Part shown: positions 43,741 through 52,565 of the stretch, one piece after another
Numbering within the stretch: the first letter of the stretch is position 1
How the letters are laid out: every line of letters starts with the position of its first letter
Position numbers and translations under genes: made by a program
Source: an uncultured Pseudomonadales bacterium
Lineage (GTDB): Bacteria; Pseudomonadota; Gammaproteobacteria; Pseudomonadales; Azotimanducaceae
NCBI GenBank assembly: GCA_958295875.1
Contig: OY282379.1
Span: 2,294,001 to 2,358,000, forward strand
Length of the DNA stretch: 64,000 nucleotides
Direction of reading: 5' to 3'
The notes under the pieces: generated by a model
The model's database searches: none
Seen by the model: only the letters and a program-made list of their open reading frames with translations
Told to the model about the DNA's origin: nothing

Positions 43741-43985
43741 CGTTCTTTGCTCCTTCCGATTGCCGCCAAGCACAGTTTACGCCGCTGGTGCCCTTGGCTG
43801 TGTCCTGCACACGGCCGCCCCGCGGAGCGCCATCAGCGCCTGTGATAGTGTTCCCGCCCGATGTGGTGCCGGCGCGAAATTGATCCAACCTCCTGCCACT
43901 GTCGGCACTGGCACGAGCGGTTGGAATGCGCCAATGAACAGCTTGAACGCGCATCCACCGCGGGCCAGCGCCGTGCGCTGAGCCA

Positions 43986-45080
43986 GTGCGCGTGACGAAC
44001 CACACCGCCATTCCGCTGTGGCCGGGGCGAGCGCCGGGCGCCATCGGCGACGACGTTGTTGATCGGCCGCAGTTGACGGTGCATTTGCCGCCCACGGGCT
44101 CGGCCTGCGGAACGGGAGTCATCGTCTGCCCCGGCGGCGGCTATCGCACCCTCGCGGCAGATCACGAAGGCCTGCAAGTGGCGCAGTGGCTGAATCGACG
44201 CGGCATTGCCGCCTTTGTGTTGCGCTATCGATTGGGCGAACGCTACCACTCGGACGTCTCGCTGCTCGATGGCTTGCGCGCGGTGCGCTTGGTGCGCCAT
44301 CGAGCCGCTGAGTTCGGCGTTGCGGCGCACCGCATCGGCCTGTTGGGATTCTCCGCCGGCGGCCATGTGACGGTGGCGGTGGGCACCGGCTGGGATGCTG
44401 GCAATCCCAACGCCAGCGACGCCATCGAGCAGGCGTCGAGCCGGCCGGACTTTCTGGTGCCCGTCTATGCCGTGACGAACGGCATCGTGCGTGGCCGCAA
44501 GGCGGACGAATACACGCCGACGGATGTGTGCGTCAACGCCCGGACGCCGCCGACCTTCCTCGTTCACAGCCACGAAGACACCATTGTTCCCGGCAACCAG
44601 TCCACGCTGTTCTACGATGCCTTGCTGAAGGCCGGCGTGCCGGCGGAACTGCATATCTACGGCTTCGGCGAGCACGGCATGGGCCTCGGCAGCGGCGATC
44701 CAGACTTTCGCGGCTGGCCGGATTTGCTGATGAACTGGCTGCGGCGCCACGGCTTGTTGACGGCCGCCGAGCGCTGCCGCGTGGTTGGCCGAGTGACGCG
44801 CAACGGCAAGGCGTTCGGCACCGCTTGGGTGACGTTCACGCCGTTGGACGACACAGCCCCGGCGGCCGCGGCGCGTGCGTCTCGGGGCGAGGATGGCGCA
44901 TTCAACATCCCTGCGAGCCACGGCGTGGTGCCGGGGCCGCATCGGGTGGAGGTGCGCCACATCAGCGAGCAGCATCCCCCGGCGAAGACCGGCGCGTACA
45001 CGCTCGACGGCGCCAAGCGCTACGACTTGGGCGTGATGCAGATTGGCGAGGCGCCCTTGGAGCTCAACATCGAAGAGTGA
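43986..45080 (+). CDS. alpha/beta hydrolase (acetyl esterase-like) with C-terminal Ig-like domain
   Basis: A 364-residue esterase of the BD-FAE/prolyl-oligopeptidase-like group. The oxyanion motif is 'VIVCPGGGYRTLA', the nucleophile elbow 'GLLGFSAGGH' (G-x-S-x-G), the acid 'VHSHEDTIVP' and the histidine 'GFGEHGMG'. The final 110 residues form a carboxypeptidase-regulatory or Ig-like sandwich ('VVGRVTRNGKAFGTAWVTF'). No signal peptide is evident. Its start codons are GTGs (43986 or 43992). Members deacylate sugars or short esters. It is divergent from the SnoaL-like gene. Confidence 0.83.
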   Translation: MRVTNHTAIPLWPGRAPGAIGDDVVDRPQLTVHLPPTGSACGTGVIVCPGGGYRTLAADHEGLQVAQWLNRRGIAAFVLRYRLGERYHSDVSLLDGLRAVRLVRHRAAEFGVAAHRIGLLGFSAGGHVTVAVGTGWDAGNPNASDAIEQASSRPDFLVPVYAVTNGIVRGRKADEYTPTDVCVNARTPPTFLVHSHEDTIVPGNQSTLFYDALLKAGVPAELHIYGFGEHGMGLGSGDPDFRGWPDLLMNWLRRHGLLTAAERCRVVGRVTRNGKAFGTAWVTFTPLDDTAPAAAARASRGEDGAFNIPASHGVVPGPHRVEVRHISEQHPPAKTGAYTLDGAKRYDLGVMQIGEAPLELNIEE

Positions 45081-45189
45081 GCCGAGCCAGTGCTGGCGGG
45101 CCGCCCGCTCTGGTTACATGGATCGGCGAACGTCCACTGTGGCGGGCGCCAACAAGGTTGCGCCCACTTAGGCACCGAAACGCCTCCGT

Positions 45190-45230
45190 ATCCTTGCTTT
45201 TCTAAAATGCTCTTTTAGATTAGCAAGGAT
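45190..45230. repeat. 18-bp imperfect inverted repeat upstream of the ATPase remnant
   Basis: Arm 1 is ATCCTTGCTTTTCTAAAA (45190-45207) and arm 2 is TTTTAGATTAGCAAGGAT (45213-45230), 16 of 18 paired, around a five-base loop. Arm 1 contains TAAAAT, a good -10 hexamer, and arm 2 runs into the remnant's start codon. It could be an operator or a leader hairpin of the lost ATPase gene. It is markedly AT-rich for the region, with no terminator-type T-run. Confidence 0.65.
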
Positions 45231-45327
45231 GATCCATCGTCACGCGGAGCAGGCTGTGCTGCGGGCACTGGCTCGACAGGCAGCGGTCGCTTTGATCGGG
45301 CCGCGCCCTACCCCGAATCCGCGCTAA
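45229..45327 (+). pseudogene. 5' remnant of an AAA_14/DUF4143-type ATPase gene
   Basis: Starting at ATG 45229, directly after arm 2 of the inverted repeat (AAGG just upstream), 32 codons read 'MIHRHAEQAVLRALARQA' then 'AVALIGPR' before an in-frame TAA at 45325. This is the typical opening of AAA_14/DUF4143 ATPases, in which GPR is followed by the Walker A QVGKTTLA. Here the match ends exactly at GPR and the sequence runs into the 3' end of the opposite-strand yedK gene. It therefore looks like a deletion scar. The family call rests on my memory of the N-terminal pattern and is short. Confidence 0.5.
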
Positions 45328-46003
45328 CACACACCCCATCCCCCACAGGTTCGGCGCAGCGCTCGCCCTTGTTCAGCGCATTGCCCACATAGCTGGACAC
45401 CGGATCGATGGCGAGGTCGCAGGGCAGCGCCGGGGTGAAATTGGCATACGCTGCTGCCGTGGGCGCCCCCGCGTCCATCCAATCCGCCAGCGCGTCGTCC
45501 CACACCATGAGCGGTTGGCGGTCATGCAGGTAAGCGAGCTGCGGATGCGGCGGCGTGGTGATGATGGCGAAGCTGGTGAGCCACTCGCTGGTCTGCGGGT
45601 CGCGCCAGCGCTCCCAAACGCCGCCTAGCAGCAACGGGGCGCCGTCGGCGCGGTGAACGTAGTGGGGCAGCCGCCCGAGGCGCGTGTCGCTCCACTCGTA
45701 GTAGCCCGCAACCGGCACGACGCAACGCCGCCGCCGGAAAGCGTCGCGGTAGATGGCGCTGTCGCGAACGCTCTCGCAGCGGGCGTTGAACGTGGCATAG
45801 CGCAGCTTCTTCGTTTTGGCCCAGTGCGGCGTCAAAGACCACCGCGCCCGCATCGCCTGCCAAGCGCCGTCGCGCTCTCGCACCAGCGTCGCATCTTCGG
45901 TGGGGGCGGTGTTGTGGTTGCTGGGGGCGGGATAGGGCTGGCCAGTGAGCTCGATGAGTTTCTCGTCGAGCCGCTCTGCGTCCGCGTTGAAGCGCCCGCA
46001 CAT
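45308..46003 (-). CDS. yedK: SRAP-domain abasic-site processing protein YedK
   Basis: A 231-residue SOS-response-associated peptidase (HMCES/YedK). The catalytic Cys2 follows the initiator Met ('MCGRFN'). Other family residues are N-H-N-T-A-P near 30-35, 'ATFNARCESV', 'VPVAGYYEWSD' and 'LHDRQPLMVW' (active-site His). The protein crosslinks to abasic sites in single-stranded DNA to protect them. Its length is normal, and the C-terminus overlaps the ATPase remnant on the other strand. It sits 70 bases from the divergent acyl-CoA dehydrogenase gene, with no operon partner. Confidence 0.92.
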   Translation of the reverse strand: MCGRFNADAERLDEKLIELTGQPYPAPSNHNTAPTEDATLVRERDGAWQAMRARWSLTPHWAKTKKLRYATFNARCESVRDSAIYRDAFRRRRCVVPVAGYYEWSDTRLGRLPHYVHRADGAPLLLGGVWERWRDPQTSEWLTSFAIITTPPHPQLAYLHDRQPLMVWDDALADWMDAGAPTAAAYANFTPALPCDLAIDPVSSYVGNALNKGERCAEPVGDGVCVSADSG

Positions 46004-46072
46004 CCGTCGCCAATTCCTCTGTGCGCCTAGGCCATGATAACTTTACGCGCCAAGGCAAAGCAGGGGAGAGCG

Positions 46073-47257
46073 ATGGCTGAGATCGACCAATTCCGCGCTG
46101 AGGCAAGGGCGTGGCTTGAGGAGAATTGCCCGCCGGGGGCGCGCGGCCCCGGGCCCATCGCCACCGGCAGCAGCAAGCTCCGCATTGACGACGCAGACAC
46201 TCGCTTGTGGCTGGAACGCATGGTGGAACAGGGCTGGACGACGCCCACTTGGCCCACGCAGTACGGCGGCGGCGGGCTGAGCAACGAGGAATACATGACG
46301 CTCATCCAGGAGATGCGGCGCATCGACGCGCGGGCGCCGTTGGCTGGCATGGGCACGTCGCTCATTGGCCCGACGCTCTTGGAGTTTGGCACCGACGAGC
46401 AGAAGGAACGTCACCTGCCGCCCATCGTGCGCGGCGAGCGGGCTTGGTGCCAAGGCTACAGCGAGCCGAGCTCTGGGTCAGATTTGGCGAGCCTGCGCAC
46501 CCGCGCCGAAGACCACGGCGATCACTTTGTCGTGAATGGCCAAAAGATCTGGACGTCCGGCGCTCAGTTCGCCGATTGGATCTTCGCCCTCGTGCGCACG
46601 AACCCAGACGTGCCGAAGCACCAAGGCATCAGCTTCGTGCTGATGGACATGGCGCAGCCCGGCATCACGGTGAAGCCCATCCGCCTCATCAGCGGCGCGT
46701 CGCCCTTCTGCGAGACGTTTTTCGACGATGCCATCGCCCGCAAGGATGACTTGGTGGGCGAACTGAACAAGGGTTGGACGGTGGGCAAGCGCCTGCTGCA
46801 GCACGAGCGCGGCAGCATGGCCTCGCTGGTGGGCGGCGGCGCCGCTGCGGATGGGGGACCAACGCTTGAAGGGGAGGCGAAGCGCTTCACCGGCGAGCGC
46901 GACGGGCTGATCGCCGATGTGGATTTGCGGCGCACCATCCTCACGCACAACATGAATGACCAGGCGTTCCGCCTGACGCAGCGGCGCGCCGTGGAAGAGG
47001 CGAAGGGCGGCGGCACGCCGGGCCCGGCCACCTCCATCTTCAAGATGTACGGCACGGAGCTGGAACAGGAACGGGCTTCGCTTTTCGTGCAGATGCGCGG
47101 CACGGCGGGGCTTGGCTGGTCTGGCTCGCTGTTCGATGCCCGCGCCTTGGAGGATACGCGCGCGTGGCTCTCCACGCGGGCGGCGTCCATCTACAGCGGC
47201 TCGAACGAAATCCAGCGCAACATCGTCGCTAAGCGCGTGTTGGGGCTGCCGGACTGA
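46073..47257 (+). CDS. acyl-CoA dehydrogenase
   Basis: A 394-residue flavoprotein of the acyl-CoA dehydrogenase family. Visible features are an N-terminal helical domain, 'CQGYSEPSSGSDLASLRTRA' (flavin and acyl binding), 'NGQKIWTSGAQFADWIF', and the C-terminal 'WSGSLFDARALEDTRAWL' leading to 'IYSGSNEIQRNIVAKRVLGL'. It oxidises an acyl-CoA to the 2-enoyl-CoA and passes electrons to ETF. The chain specificity is unknown. ATG 46073 follows GGGGAG, better than the upstream in-frame ATG at 46034. Confidence 0.9.
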   Translation: MAEIDQFRAEARAWLEENCPPGARGPGPIATGSSKLRIDDADTRLWLERMVEQGWTTPTWPTQYGGGGLSNEEYMTLIQEMRRIDARAPLAGMGTSLIGPTLLEFGTDEQKERHLPPIVRGERAWCQGYSEPSSGSDLASLRTRAEDHGDHFVVNGQKIWTSGAQFADWIFALVRTNPDVPKHQGISFVLMDMAQPGITVKPIRLISGASPFCETFFDDAIARKDDLVGELNKGWTVGKRLLQHERGSMASLVGGGAAADGGPTLEGEAKRFTGERDGLIADVDLRRTILTHNMNDQAFRLTQRRAVEEAKGGGTPGPATSIFKMYGTELEQERASLFVQMRGTAGLGWSGSLFDARALEDTRAWLSTRAASIYSGSNEIQRNIVAKRVLGLPD

Positions 47258-47310
47258 GCGGCCGCCCAACTCGCGGGGCGCCTCCGAAGCATCCAGGCCA
47301 GACACCGCCG

Positions 47311-49515
47311 TTGCCATCCCGCTCTGTCGGGGTGGGCGGTGGCGGGCTGGGGCGCATCGGCCCGGCCATTCAACATCCGGCCCGCCGCGCTGGTTCAGTA
47401 AGCGATGGCGCCGGGCAAGGCGCCGCTGCCGCTGCCAAGCCAAAGGCGCCGAGCGTTGCGCCGCCCGTGGCCGAGCAGCGCCCCCACCGCGCCACCCACC
47501 ACGGCGTCACGCTGGAAGATGCGTACCACTGGTTGCGAGACCCGGCGTACCCGAAGGTGGAAGATGCCGCCGTGCTCGCCCACCTCAAGGCCGAGAACGA
47601 CTACTTCGATGCCGCCATGGCGCCGGTCGCTGGGTTAACCGAGGCGTTGTTCCAAGAAATCAAGGGCCGCCAGTGTCCGGATGATGAGTCCGTTCCGGTG
47701 CGCGATGGCGCGTGGTGCTACCAATGGCGCTTCGAGCCAGACGCGCAGTATCGCTTGTGGATGCGCTGGCCGGCGGATGGCGAGCCCAAGCCAGAGACGA
47801 TCTTGGATGAACCCGCCCTCGTCGCCGGCCATGATTACTTCGCCTTGGGTTCGATGTCCGTCAGCCACAACGGGCACCTGCTCGCCTACAGCACAGACAC
47901 TGCCGGCGGCGAGCGCTTCACCATGCGCGTGAAGGACTTGCGGGATGACAGCCTGCTGCCGGAAGCCATCGAGAGCACCTGTAGCGACGCCGTGTGGGCG
48001 GCGGACGATCAATCCTTCTTCTACCTAGTGATGAGCGATGCTTGGCGTTCCTACCAAGTGCGCCGCCATCTGCTCGGCACGCCGGTGAACACGGACGCGG
48101 TGGTGTATGAGGAAGCGGACAGTGGCTTTTGGGTGGGGCTCGCGGAAGCCTCGTCGAAGCAATACATCATCATCTCGACGGGCGACCAGGTGACGACGGA
48201 GGCATACCTCATTCCCGCCACCGAGCCAGATGCCAAGCCGGCCCTCGTCGCCCGCCGCCGCATTGGCCACGAATACCACATAGACCATCAGGGAGACCGC
48301 TTCGTCCTGCGCACCAACGACGCGCACCAGAACTTCCGCCTCGCGACCGCGCCGGAGGATGACGTCAGCCAAACGCGATGGCAGACGTTGGTGGCAGGGG
48401 CAGACTCAACCTATCTGCGCGGCTTCCAGTGCTTCAAAGACTGGATCGTCATGGAGGAGCGCGTCGAGGGCATCGATCAGATTCGCGTGATAGACCGGCG
48501 CGGCCATGGCTGGCGCGCGGCCTTCCCAGAACCCCTCTACGCGGTGGGGCTGGGCGCCAATGCGGAGTACGAGGCGGACACAGTGCGCTTGGGCTACGCC
48601 TCGATGGTGACGCCCGACACGGTGTATGACTACGACATCAACGCCAGGACGCTCCACTGCCGCAAAGTGCGCGAGGTGCCGAGCGGCTACGACTCAACTG
48701 GTTACGAATCCTTGCGCATCCAAGCCCCAGCCCGCGACGGCGCCGCCATCCCGGTCTCCATCGTGCGGCGCAGCGACACGCCGTTGGATGGCAGCGCGCC
48801 ACTTTACTTGTATGGCTATGGCGCCTACGGCATGGCGATGCCGCCGGCGTTCTCCACGGCACGTCTCTCGCTGTTGAACCGCGGCTTCATCTTCGCCATC
48901 GCCCATGTGCGCGGCGGCGGCGAGCTAGGCCGCGCGTGGTATGAGCACGGCAAGCTGCAGCACCGCGCCAACGCATTCAATGACTTTGTGGATGCCGCGC
49001 GCCACCTCATCGAGCGCGGCTGGGTGCGGGCGGGGCGCATCGCCATCGCCGGCGGCAGCGCAGGTGGCGAACTGATGGGCGCCGTGGTGAACCAAGCGCC
49101 GACGCTGTGGGGCGCGGTGGCCGCCCATGTGCCGTTCGTGGATGTGCTCAACACCATGCTGGACGACACTTTGCCGCTCACCCCCGGCGAGTGGCCGGAG
49201 TGGGGCAACCCCATTGCGGACGAGGCGGCGTTTAAGCTCATCCGTTCCTACTCGCCCTACGATCAGCTCAAGCGCGGCGCCTATCCGCCCATGTTCGTGA
49301 CGGCCGGCTTGAACGATCCGCGTGTGACTTATTGGGAACCAGCCAAGTACGTCGCCAAGCTGCGCGCGTTGAAGACGGACGACAACTTGCTCGTGCTCAA
49401 GACCAACATGGGCGCCGGCCACGGCGGCAAATCTGGCCGCTACGACTCCCTCGAGGAGACGGCGCAGGAATACGCCTTTGTGCTGATGGCGCTAGGGATG
49501 GCGGAAGCGGCCTAG
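47311..49515 (+). CDS. ptrB: oligopeptidase B-type prolyl oligopeptidase (S9)
   Basis: A serine peptidase of about 680-734 residues. An N-terminal seven-bladed propeller follows 'VTLEDAYHWLRDPAYPKVED'. The catalytic domain has 'YGYGAYGMAMPPAF', 'AHVRGGGELGRAWY', nucleophile 'IAGGSAGGELMGAVV', acid 'VTAGLNDPRVTYWEPAK' and His in 'NMGAGHGGKSGR'. Oligopeptidase B cleaves after basic residues in short peptides, in the cytoplasm. The frame opens at TTG 47311, but the conserved N-terminus begins after GTG 47467 ('VAEQRPHRATHHG'), which I think is the likelier start. The extra upstream residues are Ala/Gly/Pro-rich. Confidence 0.9.
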   Translation: MPSRSVGVGGGGLGRIGPAIQHPARRAGSVSDGAGQGAAAAAKPKAPSVAPPVAEQRPHRATHHGVTLEDAYHWLRDPAYPKVEDAAVLAHLKAENDYFDAAMAPVAGLTEALFQEIKGRQCPDDESVPVRDGAWCYQWRFEPDAQYRLWMRWPADGEPKPETILDEPALVAGHDYFALGSMSVSHNGHLLAYSTDTAGGERFTMRVKDLRDDSLLPEAIESTCSDAVWAADDQSFFYLVMSDAWRSYQVRRHLLGTPVNTDAVVYEEADSGFWVGLAEASSKQYIIISTGDQVTTEAYLIPATEPDAKPALVARRRIGHEYHIDHQGDRFVLRTNDAHQNFRLATAPEDDVSQTRWQTLVAGADSTYLRGFQCFKDWIVMEERVEGIDQIRVIDRRGHGWRAAFPEPLYAVGLGANAEYEADTVRLGYASMVTPDTVYDYDINARTLHCRKVREVPSGYDSTGYESLRIQAPARDGAAIPVSIVRRSDTPLDGSAPLYLYGYGAYGMAMPPAFSTARLSLLNRGFIFAIAHVRGGGELGRAWYEHGKLQHRANAFNDFVDAARHLIERGWVRAGRIAIAGGSAGGELMGAVVNQAPTLWGAVAAHVPFVDVLNTMLDDTLPLTPGEWPEWGNPIADEAAFKLIRSYSPYDQLKRGAYPPMFVTAGLNDPRVTYWEPAKYVAKLRALKTDDNLLVLKTNMGAGHGGKSGRYDSLEETAQEYAFVLMALGMAEAA

Positions 49516-49580
49516 CGTTGGTTCGGTGTCGCGTTCGGGCAAGCGAGGGTGTGAGGAAGCTAAGTTGTCGTAGTGGCAGC

Positions 49581-49603
49581 ACGGCCGGCCCAGCTTCGGC
49601 CGT
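49581..49603. terminator. hairpin between convergent oligopeptidase and nuclease genes
   Basis: ACGGCCG (49581-49587) and CGGCCGT (49597-49603) form a perfect seven-base stem with a nine-base loop in the 91-base gap between two convergent genes. It lacks a T-run on either strand, so a bidirectional transcription stop is only possible. Confidence 0.3.
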
Positions 49604-49606
49604 CGA

Positions 49607-52513
49607 TCACTGAAAGCGGCCCTGCCCGACTAACCAGCGGAACTCCTCGAACGGGTCTGGCTCGTTGCGGCGCGGCAGCGCGTCGGGCGGCGGTTCGGAG
49701 TGCGCGTCCGCCTCGGCGCCGCGCACGTTCACTTCGATCTCGCCGCGCGCCAACTGCCGGCGCCGCCAGGCATCGGTGGCTTGCATGCGCTGCCACAAGT
49801 CCTCGATGCGCTCGCCGGTGTTGGGCGCCTGCGCCACCGCGTTTGGGAACACGTCGCCGTCTGGCGCCAGCACATTGCCGCTGGTGATGATGTAGTACGC
49901 GGGGTAGGGCCACGCGCCACCGCCGTTGGCCGCCCGGCGCAGCCAAGCGTATACGGCTAGCTGCAGATGCCGATTGCCTTCCATCTCGCGCTGGCGGAAG
50001 CGTTCGCTGGCCCACTTCGCGTCCATGACGATCTCGCGCCCAGCGTCCGTGCGCAGCAACAGGTCGATGCTGCCTTGGAGCGTGCACTCGCCGCAGGGCT
50101 GCGCCTCTTGGCGCTCGGTTTCCACCTGCATCACTTGGGCGCCGCGCAGGTGTGCGAGCAGCCGCGGCAGCGTGCGCTCCATCGTGGCGGCGAAGTGCAG
50201 CCGGTCTGTGCCGCGCCCCTTGGCGAGCAGCACCGCGCCTTCGCTGGCGATGAGCGGCGGCAGCGCGGCGGCCAACCAATCGCCGGTTTGGGCGCGGGTG
50301 AAGCGCGCCCAATCTGGGTTCTCCGTGAAGAATCGCTCCAACGTTCGATGCGCGAGGCTGCCATACAGCAGGGCGCGGTCCGGCACCTGGGTGGCGCGGG
50401 CCGGGCGCAGCCGCGCCAGATAACGCAGCGCCCAGGCATGGGGGAAGTCGTAGAGCTTGCTTAAGGACGTGTAAGACTCCAGCTCCCGCGTCGGCAGCGT
50501 GATGTCCTCCGGCAAGGCCCACCAGCGCTTCGGCGGTTGCGGCGTGCGCGGCTGCAGCTTGAGCGTGGGCACGTCGAGATTGGGAATGGTTGCATCGGCG
50601 CCATCGAGCAGCCCTGCGTCCAAGGCCGTTTCCGCCCAGCCGGTGAAGCGGTGTTGAATGCGCTGCCACAGGGGATGGCGGCCGCCTTCCTCGCCATGCA
50701 AGACGAGCACGAGCCGCCGTTCGCAGTTGACGATGGGGCGCAGCCAACCGCGCATCAGATTGCGCAAGCGGGCGGGGCCGTCTGGCAAGCATACGCCGGC
50801 GTCCGCGAGGGCTTGCAGTTCCGCTCGAGACCACGGCCAAGCGAGCTCCGTCCGTTCGGCGGCCAAGTTCCACCAGAACACTTGTTGGAAGCGTTCCGTC
50901 ACGGCGCCCGGATGCGTTGCCGCCCGAACGTGGCCGGCGCCGGCGAAGTTCGTCGTGCCGGATTCTGGCGCGGCGGCTTCCAAGAGCAGCCGCTCCAGTT
51001 CCAACTTGGCGATGCGCGCGCCTTGGCCGAGCGGCTCAAGCGAAGCGATGAATGCACGGCATTGGCTGAGGGCGCGGGCGGCGGCAGCGCCGGCCTCGCC
51101 CTCTTTGGTGGCGGCTTGATGCGCGAGCCAGTTGGCGCAGCGTCCGGCGCGCTCGGCGACCACTTGCACCGGCGCGCCGGAGGAGGCGGCAAAGCGCTCG
51201 CTTTCGAGCCAGTAGCGGATGGCCTCGCGGTCTTCGGCGCGGGCTTTGGCGAAGCGGGCTGCGTCATGCTCCTCATTGCCGGATGCGGCCAGCGCGAGCG
51301 CGGCTGTGTCGGCTGTATCGCGGCTTGTTGCCTGGGCCGGCGCGTCGTTGATGGCTGTGCCGTCGGTTGCGTCCGAAGCCGGTCCCGCTGCGTTTGCGTG
51401 CTCCGCGCCGTCTCCATCGCCGTCGCTGGCTGCGGCGCTGGCCTCTCGCGCCGAATCGCGCTCCGTTCGCTTCGCGAGCGCTTTCTCGATGGCCGCCTGC
51501 CACGCTTCGCCGCCGATGCCGGGGCTCTGTGACACCGCGTCCGCCAAGGTGCTGCGGATGTCGCGTGGCAACGGGCCGACGGGATGCAGCAGGAATTGCA
51601 GCAACAGATGCGGATCCAAGGGTTCCCACAAGAGCGCCAGCGCCAGCTTCAGCACTTGCGGCGTGGGCCGCAGCCGCGAGCGATGCCGGAAGCCGGCGCG
51701 TGGCAGGCCGCCGCGCTCCAGCGCGTTGTCCAGCATCACGCCGTGTTGGGGTGCGACCACGACGGCGCTGTTTGGGTCGATGTCGCGCAGGCACTCCGCC
51801 ACAGCTTGCGCGGAGATGTCCCGCGACGTGCTCTGCACCACAACGAACGTGCCATCGCCGCGCAACGTTGCTTGGTTGGCCGCCGGCGGCGCGTCGTGGT
51901 TCCATCCGTCGCCGGCCGCCTGCTCGTCTTCAAGCAACGCCGCTTGCACTCGTCCAAGGTCGGTGTCCGGCGCCGCCGCTGGCCGCAGCGTCGCCGCGAC
52001 GTCCACCTCGTAGCCGATCGCCTTGATCACGCGCTGCCAAGCCAGCGGCCAAGCGTCGATGTGGTCGAGCAGGATGAGCCGCTCGATCTGCGTCCTCCTG
52101 CCCTTGAGCGCGGCTTCAATGGCACGCAGCCGTTGGCCCAGGCAGGGCAGCGGCCCGTGTTCGGCGATGCCTTCGATGGCGGCCATGTCTGCGAGGCGTG
52201 GCGGCGCGTCGCGAAAGCGTCCATCCCAACCGTGTTCGTACCACGTTGCCCGCCACTCTGAGAGCGTCTTGGCGACGCCGATGGGGTCGATGGCGAAGGA
52301 GGCATGGTAGAAGCGCGCGAAGTCGTCCACCGCTGCGACGCAACTGCGGTAGCGGGCCAGCTCCGCTGCGGGATGTTCCAGCATCGGCGGCAGCCCAAGG
52401 TCTGTCTCCAGCGCGGCGAGAAGGCCGAGGGGCCCCAACCGCGCGGTGCCCACGGCGCTCTTTGGCACGGCCGGGTCCAAGCCATCCAAGTGTTGGCCGA
52501 AGCAGACGATCAC
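49607..52513 (-). CDS. AddB/RecB-like PD-(D/E)XK nuclease, 'probable DNA repair protein' type, orphan
   Basis: A 968-residue protein of the AddB-like group annotated in proteobacteria as probable DNA repair protein. The helicase-like N-terminal two-thirds lack Walker motifs ('VVVQSTSRDISAQAVAECLR', 'VVAPQHGVMLDNALERGGLP'). The C-terminal RecB-family nuclease shows 'TLQGSIDLLLR', 'IVMDAKWASERFR' (D-x-K) and 'HLQLAVYAWL'. An Ala/Asp-rich insertion lies in the middle. It usually works beside a UvrD-family helicase, but none adjoins it. The nearest, at 39-42 kb, has its own nuclease. It may function alone, with a distant partner, or be decaying. Confidence 0.82.
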   Translation of the reverse strand: MIVCFGQHLDGLDPAVPKSAVGTARLGPLGLLAALETDLGLPPMLEHPAAELARYRSCVAAVDDFARFYHASFAIDPIGVAKTLSEWRATWYEHGWDGRFRDAPPRLADMAAIEGIAEHGPLPCLGQRLRAIEAALKGRRTQIERLILLDHIDAWPLAWQRVIKAIGYEVDVAATLRPAAAPDTDLGRVQAALLEDEQAAGDGWNHDAPPAANQATLRGDGTFVVVQSTSRDISAQAVAECLRDIDPNSAVVVAPQHGVMLDNALERGGLPRAGFRHRSRLRPTPQVLKLALALLWEPLDPHLLLQFLLHPVGPLPRDIRSTLADAVSQSPGIGGEAWQAAIEKALAKRTERDSAREASAAASDGDGDGAEHANAAGPASDATDGTAINDAPAQATSRDTADTAALALAASGNEEHDAARFAKARAEDREAIRYWLESERFAASSGAPVQVVAERAGRCANWLAHQAATKEGEAGAAAARALSQCRAFIASLEPLGQGARIAKLELERLLLEAAAPESGTTNFAGAGHVRAATHPGAVTERFQQVFWWNLAAERTELAWPWSRAELQALADAGVCLPDGPARLRNLMRGWLRPIVNCERRLVLVLHGEEGGRHPLWQRIQHRFTGWAETALDAGLLDGADATIPNLDVPTLKLQPRTPQPPKRWWALPEDITLPTRELESYTSLSKLYDFPHAWALRYLARLRPARATQVPDRALLYGSLAHRTLERFFTENPDWARFTRAQTGDWLAAALPPLIASEGAVLLAKGRGTDRLHFAATMERTLPRLLAHLRGAQVMQVETERQEAQPCGECTLQGSIDLLLRTDAGREIVMDAKWASERFRQREMEGNRHLQLAVYAWLRRAANGGGAWPYPAYYIITSGNVLAPDGDVFPNAVAQAPNTGERIEDLWQRMQATDAWRRRQLARGEIEVNVRGAEADAHSEPPPDALPRRNEPDPFEEFRWLVGQGRFQ

Positions 52514-52565
52514 GGGTGAAGCCCGCCGATTGGGCGCAGTGTTCCGCCCTCCATGCGGAACCTGG

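Noticed and set aside
48051..48281. Minus-strand open frames within the oligopeptidase gene
   Set aside because: They overlap a conserved S9 peptidase with an intact catalytic triad in the plus frame.
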